Translations under genes and position numbers: made by a program
Shown here: positions 9,723-20,077 of the stretch, in pieces
Position numbering within the stretch: position 1 is the first letter of the stretch
Layout of the letters: every line of letters starts with the position of its first letter
Notes under the pieces: model-generated
Told to the model about the DNA's origin: nothing
The model's input: only the letters and a program-made list of their open reading frames with translations
Databases searched by the model: none
Assembly (NCBI RefSeq): GCF_042186555.1
Contig: NC_133326.1
Span: forward strand, 494,535,232 to 494,599,231
Length of the DNA: 64,000 bases
From: Aquarana catesbeiana
Taxonomy: Eukaryota; Chordata; Amphibia; Anura; Ranidae
Direction: 5' to 3'

Positions 9723-10732
9723 TTGTTTTTGAGGTCAGAGGTATTGGTGGGAAATTGTTTTGAAGGCAAACAATAAAAACTAAGTTTATTGCTCAGACTG
9801 ATAGAAATCCAGTGAAAAGTGTAGAGAGGGAAGAGAGAAGCAGCAGCAGCAGCAAGATTCTTAAATCATTCCAAACCCATAATAAGTACGCTGATGTTTT
9901 CCATGCGTTCAGTATGTTTCACTATATTTAGATGTGTCAAACTCAAAATAAAAAAACCTAACAAGTACAGGTTGATTCTGAGAGCTCTGAAGTGTGGCTT
10001 CTGTCTGAGATTTTCTGGTGCCATATGTAAAAATAAACTGAAAAGGACGGCTGCCGAGATCTAACACCTCTCTGTCAGTCACTATTGCCGCTTGAAAACT
10101 CAAGATGACTCCACTAAAAGAGAATGTGAACTGAACAGTTTTGTTCAGATTTTTACAAAAAAGGACATTTGTGAAGAAGGGTGTGGGATCTCAGTGAAAT
10201 TGGGGATTCTCATTTTCGGTCCCATAATTTATACCCATACAATGGCCCAAAGGTAGCCCAAGTGGTCAATTAGGTGTTTTATATAGCCAATAATAGCCAG
10301 TCACAACACATACACATTCTGCAGCTTATCAGTCCTTAGATTTGGTGCCCATACTAAGTTTTTTTTTTTTTTTTAAGTGTTTTCTTTCATTTCCAACTGG
10401 TGATGCTGCCAGTAACATGCTTCCTGTACTAGGGAGACAACGCTTACTCATCGTACTGTTTCTATGGAAGAACAGCATTGTAATCCTAGAACAAGACTAC
10501 AGAACCCTTCCCTCTCCTTACCTCCGTAATATAAAGAGAACGTGTTCTGTAATTCATTTAGGTTAGTCGGGTAGGGCTGAAAACATTGTTGAAAAGGAAA
10601 CTGCAGGGTGCACAGGACAGCACTGGATTTCTGGCACTTATCAAACCAATGTAACAAAAAACCTTCAATAGTATATTTAACAGGCCAAAAGAGAGAAAAT
10701 AAGTTATGCTTTTGTAAGGGATCATATACACT
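9723..10732. other. No recognised gene or element
   Basis: Only a short CAG run at 9840-9856 and a poly-T tract near 10360 stand out. Short ORFs here show no domain. Confidence 0.5.
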
Positions 10733-10736
10733 TTAA

Positions 10737-11029
10737 TGCCTAGAATACACTACAGTTTTTTTGCATTCAACCCAGCTGGCCGAGTGAAAAAAAAACCTGT
10801 CAGCTCCGGTTGGAGCCGTTGTACTAACCATCCGAAGTTATTACAGCGATCTCCCCCGCTAAGCTATCATGTTCTGACAGTCCTCCTGCCAGAACACTCC
10901 AATCAGCGCTGTTATTGGCTGAGAGCGCTGATCAGGAGTTGGTCGGCTGCTGGTTTTCCAGCATGCTCGTCCGACAGACCAGCATACACACGGGCCAAAT
11001 GTCGGACGTTTGGCCCATGTGTATGGGGC
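10737..11029. mobile_element. TTAA-flanked MITE, 293 bp
   Basis: TTAA at 10733-10736 and 11030-11033. Left end TGCCTAGAATACAC and inverted right end AGCCCCATACACATGG are related. Near the right end there is a local hairpin (GGGCCAAATGTCC / GGACGTTTGGCCC, 10992-11016). Confidence 0.55.
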
Positions 11030-11168
11030 TTAAGGGTCCATGCACACTAGGCACCTGAAAAAAAAAATTGAAAACGCTCATAATGGGTCATATTGCACAC
11101 GCGTTTACATTTATAAGCATTTTTTCCCAAAACATTCTGCTAATTTTTCACTATAATCAATTTACACT

Positions 11169-11170
<2 letters not shown>

Positions 11171-11240
<70 letters not shown>
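11171..11240. repeat. (AT)n microsatellite followed by poly-T
   Basis: About 35 AT units and then a run of T. ORFs encoding Ile-Tyr repeats here are artefacts. Confidence 0.95.
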
Positions 11241-11248
<8 letters not shown>

Positions 11249-11403
11249 TTCTCTCATCACGATTCCCGGATGTATTGTGTGTTGTTTTCACAGCGGAGAT
11301 CAACAGCAATACAATTTGATCAATTTTATTTTTTCCCCATAGTAAGGTTGAAGTATCTTATTTCACAGCACGGACTCACTTTATAGCACGACTTGATATT
11401 GAG

Positions 11404-11408
11404 AATAT

Positions 11409-11453
<45 letters not shown>
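11404..11453. repeat. (TA)n microsatellite, left half, split by a Tc1 element
   Basis: A TA run continues after the transposon at 13046-13064, so the element inserted inside the microsatellite, as expected for a TA-targeting transposase. Confidence 0.85.
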
Positions 11454-11458
<5 letters not shown>

Positions 11459-13045
11459 GCTTGCGAAAGTATTCGGCCCCCTTGAACTTTTCAACCTTTT
11501 GCCACATTTCAGGCTTCAAACATAAAGATATATGGGACACAATTGTGAAGTGGAACGAAATCTTTTGGATTTTTGAAACTTTTTTAACTAATAAAAAAAT
11601 GAAAAGTGGGGCGTGCAAAATTATTCGGCCCCCTTGCGTTAATACTTTGTAGAGCCACCTTTTGCTGCGATTACAGCTGCAAGTCGCTTGGGGTATGTCT
11701 CTATCAGTTTTGCACATCGAGAGATTGAAATTCTTGCCCATTCTTCCTTGCAAAACAGCTCGAGCTCAGTGAGGTTGGATGGAGAGCGTTTGTGAACAGC
11801 AGTTTTCAGCTCTTACCACAGATTCTCGATTGGATTCAGGTCTGGACTTTGACTTGGCCATTCTAACACCTGGATACGTTTATTTGTGAACCATTCCTTT
11901 GTAGAGTTTGCTGTATGTTTGGGATCATTGTCTTGTTGGAAGATAAATCTCCGTCCCAGTTTCAGGTCTTTTGCAGACTCCAACAGGTTTTCATCCAGAA
12001 TGGTCCTGTATTTGGCTGCATCCATCTTCCCCTCAATTTTAACCATCTTCCCTGTCCCTGCTGAAGAAAAGCAGGCCCAAACCATGATGCTGCCACCACC
12101 ATGTTTGACAGTGGGGATGGTGTTTTGAGTGTGATGAGCTGTGTTGCTTTTACGCCAAACATATCGTTTTGCATTGTGGCCAAAAAGTTCGATTTTGGTT
12201 TCATCGGACCAGAGCACCTTCTTCCACATGTTTGGTGTGTCTCCCAGGTGGCTTGTGGCAAACTTTAGACAAGACTTTTTATGGATATGTTTGAGAAATG
12301 GCTTTCTTCTTGCCACTCTTCCATAAAGGCCAGATTTGTGCAGTGTACGATTGTTGTCCTATGGACAGACTCTCCCACCTCAGCTGTAGTTCTCTGCAGT
12401 TCATCCAGAGTGATCATGGGCCTCTTGGCTGCATCTCTGATCAGTCTTCTCCTTGTCTGAGCTGAAAGTTTAGAGGGACAGCCAGGTCTTGGTAGATTTG
12501 CAGTGGTCTGATACTCCTTCCATTTCAAAATGATCGCTTGCACAGTGCTCCTTGGGATGTTTAAAGCTTGGGAAATCTTTTTGTATCCAAATCCGGCTTT
12601 AAACTTCTCCACAACAGTATTACGGACCTGCCTGGTGTGTTCCTTGGTCTTCATGATGCTCTCTGCGCTTTCAACAGAACCCTGAGACTATCACAGAGCA
12701 GGTGCATTTATATAGAGACTTGATTACACACAGGTGGATTCTATTTATCACCATCAGTCATTTAAGACAACATTGGATCATTCAGAGATCCTCGCTGAAC
12801 TTCTGGAGTGAGTTTGCTGCGCTGAAAGTAAAGGGGCCGAATAATTTTGCACGCACCACTTTTCAGTTTTTTAATTGCTAAAAAAGTTTAAAATATCCAA
12901 TAGATTTCGTTCCACTTCACAATTGTGTCCCACTTGTTGGTGATACTTCACAAAAAATTAAAATTTTATATCTTTATGTTTGAAGCCTGAAATGTGGCAA
13001 AAGGTTGAAAAGTTCAAGGGGGCCGAATACTTTCGCAAGCCACTG
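11454..13045 (-). mobile_element. Tc1-like DNA transposon, copy 2 (minus strand)
   Basis: Long inverted ends: GTGGCTTGCGAAAGTATTCG from 11456 and its reverse complement ending at 13045, matching for about 75 bp. The first base at the left end appears mutated (TAG instead of CAG). TA flanks both ends, inside a microsatellite. Length 1592 bp, full size for the family. Confidence 0.93.
11639..12654 (-). pseudogene. Tc1-like transposase, minus strand, nearly intact
   Basis: DDE transposase of about 338 codons from ATG at 12654 to the TAA at 11639-11641 (ending GGSTKY). N-terminal HTH (GFGYKKISQALNIPRSTVQA) and a second HTH lie in 12654-12330. There is one frameshift near 12310-12330, then an open stretch 12316-11813 with WSDETKIELFG, the QQDNDPKHT catalytic Asp and LNPIENLW with the catalytic Glu (DD34E). 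A premature TAA follows NLW at about 11813. Two lesions in a full-length gene make this the best preserved Tc1 transposase in the window. Confidence 0.9.
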
Positions 13046-13064
13046 TATATATATATATATATAT

Positions 13065-14590
13065 GTCCCACCTCAAACAGAGAAGATGATCATGCAACTA
13101 GCCCATGGCCCAGGTCATGTAGGCCCTAAGGGAATGGAAAGAAACATTGAAAAGGCTGGATGGTTTATGCAACACTCCAGAAATGCATGTTAAAACTTTG
13201 TCAAGGGATGCATAATCTGTGCTAAAAATAACCCAGGAAAACCGACTAGAGCAGTGGTTCTCAACCTTCCTAGTGCCGTGACCCCTTGATAAAATTTCCC
13301 AAGTTGTGGGGACCCCTAACATTAAAATTATTTTTGTAGCCTGGGTTGTCAGCCCCCAAGGCAAGACAAGTAATTTGCACCCCTAACTCATGGACATTTA
13401 GCGCTCCCTGAGTCCTTTTAATGGAAACTATAATCACAAGGAAGTGTAACTCACTGTGTCTCCGGCTTCACTGTGTCTCCGAATTTGTGATGTCTCCTAG
13501 CAGTGACACCTATGCCGAAATCAGGAGATAGGGTCTCCTTCAGCCCCTCCCACTTCACATTCCTCACCAGTCAGCTGACCTTTAGTCTCTGCCCCCCCAG
13601 CCATACCGTGAACTGAATGGACGCCTGCAAAGAGGCTGAGTGGGAAGCCACGGGCTCCAGGAACAGCCCAGCTGGGCGGCCACAGGCTCCAGGGATAGCC
13701 CTGCTGGGCAGCCGCAAAAAGGCTGGGAAAGTGGTGCGGGCTTCAGGAACAGCCCAGGATTCGGTGACCCCTGGCAAATCATCATTTGACCCCCAGGTTG
13801 AGAACCACTGGACTAGAGTAACGCAAAGACATTTGGTCAAGCCACTATTCCCTTCCCAAAGACTTCAGATTGATTACATCCAATTGCCCAGATCAGGCCA
13901 ATATCAATGTGTTTTGATGTGCGTAGACATGTTTTCAGGCTGGATTGAAGCCTGGCTGGTGGCTAAAGCAAATGCCAAGACAATAGCAAAGCAGCTACTT
14001 TCCGAAATAATATGCCGTTTTGGAGTCCCTGAAACCATTGAGAGCGACCGAGGAACACATTTCACTGGACAGAGAATGCAAATAATATGCAAGGACTTGG
14101 GAATTGAGCAGGCCTTCCATACCCCCTATCATCCTCAAAGTTCAGGAAAGGTAAAAAGATACAATGTGGTTATTAAAAACAGGCTAGCTAAAGTTATGCA
14201 GGAACGGGAGGAAGGGTCAGTAAAGAAACAGTGGCCAGAACTGTTTCTACTGGTTCTTTACAGCATCAGGACTACTACTCAGAGAACTTGAGCCCTTATG
14301 AAATTTTGTTTGGGGGTCCAAGACAGGGTTGTATTTTCCACATTAGACTGCTGTAATGTATAATGATTTAGTTTTTTATGTAATTGTCTAATACAAGCAC
14401 TAACTGATGCACAAGCTTGTTTTTGATTAAATCCTAGATAAAGTAACTGGAACACATGATTTACAACCAGGTGATTGGGTCCTTTGAAGGACCCAACCAA
14501 GTGCTCCTGACAACTGCTACAGCTGTAAAGTGACGTGGATACATGTCAGTCACTGCAAGAAAGTACAGCTAATTTCAAAAGATGAGTAAA
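13065..14590 (+). pseudogene. pol: Retroviral integrase (pol C-terminal part), interrupted
   Basis: The zinc-binding part comes first, with the histidine pair in LAHGPGHVG near 13110 and Cys residues near 13189-13220 (one TAA at 13191-13193). A hAT MITE with 8-bp duplication interrupts at 13252. The catalytic core resumes at 13819: Asp in LQIDYIQLP, ESDRGTHFTG, then YHPQSSGKVKRYN near 14130, where the expected catalytic Glu (normally after SGK/V) is replaced, so the enzyme is inactive. A TGA occurs at 14289-14291. Degraded C-terminal domain sequence (LQPGDWV near 14460; WIHVSHCKK near 14540) shows that pol reached about 14590. Confidence 0.83.
13252..13810. mobile_element. hAT-type MITE, 559 bp, with 8-bp duplication
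   Basis: Ends CAGTGGTTCTCAACCT and its reverse complement AGGTTGAGAACCACTG. GACTAGAG is present at 13244-13251 and again at 13811-13818, an exact 8-bp target duplication. It lies inside a retroviral integrase. Confidence 0.93.
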
Positions 14591-14700
14591 TTACTGTTAT
14601 GGTTTTGCTTGATCTTAGCAGTCAAGGCTATAGAGGAAAATCACCTGTACAAATTACACATGCTAACAGGTATAAGGAGTAATTTGAGTAATTGCTAGAT
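14583..14700 (+). pseudogene. Retroviral env-like N-terminus (signal peptide), decayed
   Basis: ATG at 14583 starts a hydrophobic leader (SKLLLWFCLILAVKA) directly after the end of the pol-like sequence, the usual position of env. It stays open for about 36 codons, then meets a TAG at 14694-14696 and further stops. Most of the surface subunit cannot be recognised. The call rests on position and the signal peptide, not on a domain match. Confidence 0.5.
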
Positions 14701-15078
14701 ATGTTCACATAGGCCAGACAGTTCAAAAAGGCACACATCAGATATTTTTTTCCCATTAATTTAACACCTGGAAAACTGTAGCCAAGCCAGAAATTGGCCT
14801 TAACAAGGCCCCAGACGTTAAACCCATTTACCTTCATGCTTTAAGCAATACAAAGCTGCCTAAAAACTAGTATGTCCAGAAATACCACTAATGTTCTATT
14901 GTGAAAATACATTTTATGCTAAATATAACTTAAGGCCCTTGGGAATATCCCCTTGTTTAGTAAGGGAAAAAGGTATACAATGTGGCATTATGATAGAAAA
15001 TATGACAAACCCAGATTACACTTTGTTTAGAAATTGTAAATTTTCATAGATTCAACAGATATTTTTTGTTTTGTCCTC

Positions 15079-15698
15079 ATAGGAATCATCATTATAGGAT
15101 TGCTTGTTTATTTGTTTGTTTTTTTCAGGTGTGAAATGCAAGGATTACTACAATGGCAGTTATGCTGCATACACACGAGCGTAATTTCCAACAGAAATAG
15201 ACCGATGGGAGCTTTTCATCGTATATTCCGACTGTGTGTATGCCCCATCGGACTTTTTCTCTCGAAAATTCAGACGGACTTAGATAGAGAACATGTTCTA
15301 TATTTTTCCTACGGAACAAATTACTATCGGAAAAACCGCTTGTCTGTATGCTGTTCCGACGCACCAAAAACGATGCATACTCTGAAGCAAGTACGAGATG
15401 GAAGATATTGGCTACTGGCTATTGAACTTCCATTTTCTAGTCCCATCGTACGTGTTGTACGTCACCGCGTTCTGGACAGTCGGAGTTTTGTGTGGACTGT
15501 GTATGCAAGACAGCTTGAGTGGAATTCCATCGGAACTCTGTCATAAAAACCTTCAGAGTTTATTCCGACGGCAAAACCGGTCGTGTGTACAGGGCATTAG
15601 AACTGTGGAAGATGACCCCCAAGGAAGAGATAGAGTGTTATCAGTTAGTCAGATTAGCAGATTGGTATGATGCCGAGATGGGTGATACGAATGAGTAA
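15079..15698 (+). pseudogene. Retroviral env-like transmembrane segment and tail, split by a MITE
   Basis: A very hydrophobic stretch (IGIIIIGLLVYLFVFF, 15079-15126) is followed by a short Cys-containing juxtamembrane segment that runs to a Harbinger MITE at 15163. The MITE's TTA duplication lies at 15160-15162 and 15597-15599. The same frame is open after the MITE for 33 codons (acidic, ending in TAA at 15696-15698). The element therefore landed in the cytoplasmic-tail codons. There is no sequence similarity I can name, so the env assignment comes from position before the polypurine tract and LTR. Confidence 0.5.
15163..15596. mobile_element. Harbinger-type MITE, 434 bp, TTA duplication
   Basis: TTA at 15160-15162 and 15597-15599. 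Ends TGCTGCATACACACGAGCG and, inverted, TGCCCTGTACACACGACCGG. Same terminal family as the large element at 22090-33428. Confidence 0.88.
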
Positions 15699-15833
15699 AG
15701 ATATGTATCCACATACACCCTAATAAGAGCTTTACTCCACTTAGATGTGAAGTGGTATTGTGGATCCTCTGGTATGATACTAGGTAGGGAAGATATGGTA
15801 GAGACCTCTCCATAGGGGTCAAGAGGAGGGAAA

Positions 15834-16270
15834 TTAGTAGAATTATAGGGGTCTGATAATGTTGAGTTTACTTCCTTTTTGCTCCAAGAAATGGACTGTC
15901 TTATTTAGCTGGTCTGATCCAGTACCGTCATGGCGGGACCCATGTTTTCTTTCACTTTCTATCAGCCACATGATATAACCACCTACTTAACTGTTCCCTT
16001 GCTGTTAAGAAGATATGAATGCTGATTGGACTAAACTATACAGTCACACCTATAACCTGCCTAGACCTTATGCATATTCATAAGTATATATTGTTAAATT
16101 TGATGTTTGTAAGTCAGAAATGTTCACTTTACTCGCTTAAGTTGCTGAAAACTGTGTTGTGTCACTCCAGTGCAGTGTATGAATAAAGCACCTAATTTTC
16201 TTTTACAAAGATTTGGATCTACTATCTCATCTGAATGTCTTGTTTGGAGACTCCCTAACCTGATTTAACA
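15834..16270 (+). repeat. Putative 3' LTR of the retrovirus remnant
   Basis: Follows the purine tract AAGAGGAGGGAAA (15821-15833). Contains TATATA near 16085, AATAAA at 16181-16186 and ends in CA at 16269-16270. The start could instead be TG at 15854. There is no second LTR in the window to compare with. Confidence 0.5.
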
Positions 16271-16274
16271 GCAG

Positions 16275-16612
16275 CTACAGTATTTGCCAAGGCTGGAACA
16301 AGCCTTGAAGGGAAAACTTGGCCCAGGTAAAAGGGAAGGCATCTTGCAAGGTAGAAGCTAGCATTTCAGGCAAGGTAATAAGCAAAACCTCGGACTTGAA
16401 GTCATTGATCTTAAAGATGGATAACCGTCCAAAAAGTTGAAGTTTCCACATCAGATTAGGCAACGAGACAAGGGGGTCCATGAGGTGGAAGGGGACATCA
16501 TCAGCGTAGGCTGATGGCTTATGCTCTGTTGTCCGTATCAGTATCCCCTTAATTTCTTGATTCACCTAGACAGTCCAGGGAAATGGCTCCAAAATCAGAG
16601 CAAAGAGAAGGG
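16275..16612 (-). pseudogene. L1-clade LINE reverse transcriptase fragment
   Basis: Minus-strand frame with the RT catalytic motif SAYADDV (near 16500), preceded by GILIRTTEHK and followed by LPNLMWKLQLFGRLS and KINDFKSE, as in Tx1/L1 ORF2. One stop lies near 16566. About 110 codons only; both ends abut other elements (retroviral LTR at 16270, Tc1 fragment at 16618). It encodes an RT palm-domain fragment and cannot function. Confidence 0.85.
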
Positions 16613-16617
16613 GTTCG

Positions 16618-17201
16618 CAAAAATTTTAGCTGCAAGTCTTTTTAGGCTACCAAGCTTTGCACATCTAGAGAGTGAAATTTTTGCCCATTTATCTTTGAAA
16701 AATAGCTCAAGCTCTGTCAGATTGGATGGAGAGTGTCTGAACAGCAATTTTCAAGTCTTACCACAGATTCTCAATTGGATTTAGGTCTGGACTTTAGCTG
16801 GGCCATTCTAACCCATGAATATGCTTTGATCTAAATCATTCCATTGTAGCTCTGGCTGTATGTTTAGGGTTGTTGTCCTGCTGGAAAATGTACCTCTGTC
16901 CCAGTCTCAAGTCTTTTGCAGACTAACAGGTTTTCTTCTAAGATTGCCCTGTATTTGGCTCCATCCATCTTCCCATCAACTCTAACCAGCTTCCCTGTCC
17001 CTGCTGAAGAAAAGTGTCCCCACAACATTATGCTGCCACCACCATGTTTCACGTCGGGGATGGTGTGTTCAGTTTTCGCCACAAATAGCGTTTTGCTTTT
17101 TGGCCAAAAAGTTTAATTTTAGTCTCATCTGGCCAGAGCACCTTCTTCCACATGTGTGCTGTGTCCCCCACATGGCTTCTCGCAAACTGCAAACAGAAGT
17201 A
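16618..17201 (-). pseudogene. Tc1-like transposase fragment, minus strand
   Basis: Reverse-strand peptides HGGGSIMLWGHFSSAGTGKL (about 17020-17050) and KMDGAKYRAILEENL match the middle of Tc1 transposase; downstream DNA matches the region before the C-terminus. Many frameshifts. No inverted ends remain. Confidence 0.8.
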
Positions 17202-17604
17202 TGGCCAAAGCGATTTTGGCTATACTTCTCCTGCAGGTCACAGAAGTTCACTTAGTTCTTCACTCCTATGATCCAAAATCAGCTGACAGCAGGCAAAAGT
17301 CCACTGTCGGCTGATGTCACAGAGCCAAATCCAGGCTTTGCAGGGATCCCGACAATGTCAGGATCTGCCTAGATACCTAAGCCAGCCATTCTCGCCCTCT
17401 TCAAAGCCCAGATCTCAAGATGCTGCATTTACCTAGGTGAGTGTGATTGATTTTTTGAAAACTAGCACTTCTCTTTTAGATTTCCACAGAAGCCTGGTTG
17501 AGAAAGGCTGCTAACTACACACAGTGTAGAAATACAATGCTGAGAAATACAGGCATATATTTATCCATCATTCCATAACATCAGGTAGGTGTGTAATTGG
17601 CCCC
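17202..17604. other. No recognised gene or element
   Basis: Between two unrelated Tc1 fragments. Nothing assignable on either strand. Confidence 0.45.
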
Positions 17605-17800
17605 AAATTTATTCTTCAGCAGGACAATAACCCCAAACATACAGCCAATGTCATTAAGAACTATCTTCAGTGTAAAGAACAGGGTGTCCTGGAAGTGATG
17701 ATGGTTTGGCCCCTACAGATCCCTGATCGCAACATCAAGTCTGCCTGGAATTACATGAAGAGACAGGAGGATTGAGACAGCCTAAATCCACAGAAGATCT
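17605..17800 (+). pseudogene. Tc1/mariner-like transposase C-terminal fragment, plus strand
   Basis: Contains a QQDN-NPKHTANVIKNYLQ segment (the catalytic second Asp region, near 17613-17670) and a degraded WP..PD.N..SAWNYMK segment near 17705-17760. It is a different lineage from the minus-strand copy just upstream. Confidence 0.6.
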
Positions 17801-17958
17801 GTGATGAGTTGTGCCGTGTGTGCATGTGCTGACAAGGAACACGTTTACAGGAGAGCAGTGATGACTCCAGGAATCAAGTCACCAGACTGGCTGTGAAAAT
17901 CTCAGGACTAGGACAGAAATACAAATCCTTTTGGTGGTTAAAATAGCTCCCATAAGTG

Positions 17959-18558
17959 TACCGCATATACTCGGTATAAGCCAAGGCACCTAATTTTGCC
18001 ACAAAAAACTGGGAAAGCGTATCGACTCGAGTATAAGCCTAGGGTGTCCATCTGCATGCCTCACTGTGCCTCACTTTGTCCATGTGTGTGCCTCACTGTG
18101 TCCATGCCTCACTGTGTCCATGCCTCACTGTGTCCATGTCTCACTGTGCCCATGTCTCACTGTGCCCATGTCTCACTGTGCCCATTCTCCCTATCTGATC
18201 TCGGGCGCTATGTCCATCTGCAGCCTTATGATCTCCTGGCGCTGTGACATGCATGCAGTCAGTCTAGTCGGCGGCCAGTGTAACAAAGCCCCGCCCCTGC
18301 CTCCTCCTCATCCCTCATCCATGACGGAACACTGATTCTTCAAAGCAGTGAGTCAGTGTCCCGCCTATCACAGGCGAGGACGAGGAGGCAGCGCTTTGTT
18401 ACACTGCACGGCCGTCGACTAGACTGACATCACAGCACCGGGAGATCAGGCGCACGAGGCTGCAGATGGACACAGACTCAAGTATAAGCTGAGAGGGGCA
18501 TTTTCAGCACAACAAAAATGTGCTGAAAAACTCGGCTTATACTCGAGTATATACGGTA
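17959..18558. mobile_element. MITE, 600 bp, 'atactcgagtataagcc' ends
   Basis: Left end TACCGCATATACTCGGTATA and right end, inverted, TACCGTATATACTCGAGTAT. Interior holds a short minisatellite (18053-18186) and GC-rich unique sequence. Confidence 0.7.
18053..18186. repeat. Short minisatellite inside the MITE
   Basis: About seven copies of a 14-18 bp unit, CATGCCTCACTGTGTC and variants. ORFs read through it are Cys/His-rich artefacts. Confidence 0.85.
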
Positions 18559-18774
18559 TTTAAAATGTTTATTCAGTGGTTTGCCAGGATACATCAAAAA
18601 CTGATGTATTCGTTTTAGGATTACTAACTCTCTTTAAAAAAAATGTACTTGAAAAGCTATTCTACCTACATTTTAATGGGTTCATATTATACTTCAGGGA
18701 CTTAAATTAGGTTTGTGAAACTTTCTGGTACCAGTTTTTGGGTCACAGTTTGGTAAACAAGAGCTGCTCTAGAG

Positions 18775-19070
18775 TAATGGTCACCAGTCAGTGGTCCGTA
18801 GACCACTGATGGTCTACAGAAAAATCTTGGTGGTCCCCAGGGGTTCTGCCGCAAATCAATATGGTGGTTGAATGTATACCGCCCAATGTTGTTTCCAGTA
18901 TTCTCAATGCGTGCTGACAGTCAATACTGTGTCTATATAAGGCAGCAGTGTGATCCAAGGGGAGGGGGCAAAGAGCAGGAGCACTATGTTTTGAAGGTAT
19001 GTAAAATTCAAGTTAGTGGTCCACGGGATTCAAAAGTGGTTCGCGAGGTCTGTAAGGTTGGTGACCACTG
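18775..19070. mobile_element. hAT-type MITE, 296 bp, with 8-bp duplication
   Basis: CTCTAGAG at 18767-18774 and 19071-19078. The right end inverted is CAGTGGTCACCAACC; the left end TAATGGTCACCAG is a mutated match. Confidence 0.82.
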
Positions 19071-19078
19071 CTCTAGAG

Positions 19079-19539
19079 CACACATTCGCAGTTTGCAAAT
19101 TTCTGTGGACCCTTAGAATTCCACCAGAGGTTGCAAGGTGTTCCTGAGTTGTGGCTGACTGACCTTCCTTCTGATCTGGTGCCTGCATATTTCTGGGTTC
19201 AACGTCATTTGACAGAGCGAACAGCATGAACACAAATGATCAACTTAGATGTTCTGTAAGGGTGGAATTCTGACCACCAATGCAAGGGGGGCATTCTTCC
19301 CACTGAGTCCTGATATATTAATTTTAGCACAGGTTCCATGAGACCTGCAAATTATTTTAAGGTTCCTTTGGGGTAAAAAGATTGAGAAAGGCTGCTCTAG
19401 TGAATGATCCTGAAAACAGTGCTCAGTTGAAAACGTCTGGACGTATCCAATATACAGTGCTCATTGCTGCTAAATCAAACAAAAGGGCTGTCATGCACTT
19501 CTGCAGAAACCTTGGATAATCTTCATATCAGGAGACTGC
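19079..19539. other. Unassigned, possibly an older hAT-like repeat
   Basis: Sequence such as GGGTAAAAAGATTGAGAAAGG near 19373-19393 looks repeat-like, and may be the host sequence of the MITE at 18775, but no ends could be defined. Confidence 0.3.
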
Positions 19540-19541
19540 TA

Positions 19542-20077
19542 CAGTGCCTTGAAAAAGTATTCACACCCCTTGAAATTTTCCACATTTTGTCATGTTACAA
19601 CCAAAAACATAAATGTATTTTATTGGGATTTTATGTGATAGACCAACACAAAGTGGCACATAATTGTGAAGTGAAAGGAAAATGATAAATGGTTCTCCAC
19701 ATTTATTACAAATAAATATATGAAAAGTGTGGTGTGCATTTGTCAATACTTTAAAAACCACCTTTCGCTGCAATTACAGCTGCAAGTCTTTTTGGGAATG
19801 TCTCTACCAGCTTTGCACATCTAGAGAGTGACATTTTTGCCCATCCTTCTTTGGAAAATAGCTCAAGCTCTGTCAGATTGGATGGAGAGCGTCTGTGAAC
19901 AGCAATTTTCAAGTCTTCTCACAGATTGTCAATTGGATTTAGGTCTGGATTTTGATTGGGCCATTCTAACACATGAATATGCTTTGACCTAAACATTCCA
20001 TTGTAGCTCTGGCTGTATGTTCAGGGTTGTTGTCCTGCTGTAAGGTGAATCTCCGCCCCAGTCTTCTGCAGACACAG
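19542..20077 (-). mobile_element. Tc1-like transposon, truncated copy 3
   Basis: Intact left end TACAGTGCCTTGAAAAAGTA at 19540, then the C-terminal part of a minus-strand transposase, very similar to the fragment at 16618-17201. It stops at about 20077; no right end is present. Confidence 0.82.

Larger units (their letters stand above)
13065..16270 (+). mobile_element. Endogenous retrovirus remnant (pol end, env ends, 3' LTR)
   Basis: Plus-strand remains of a retrovirus-like provirus. Integrase sequence is at 13065-13243 and 13819 to about 14585, an env-like start at 14583, an env-like transmembrane end near 15079-15698, a polypurine tract at 15821-15833 and LTR-like sequence to 16270. Everything upstream of the integrase is absent; the left edge is the (AT)n tract carrying the Tc1 element. 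Two DNA elements sit inside it: a hAT MITE in pol and a Harbinger MITE in env. The integrase C-terminus and gene order suggest a gamma/epsilon-type retrovirus, which is an inference. Confidence 0.8.

Noticed and set aside
11068..11386. Ile-Tyr repeat ORFs
   Set aside because: Translations of (AT)n.
18066..18335. Cys/His-rich ORFs
   Set aside because: Translations of a short minisatellite, not a zinc-finger gene.
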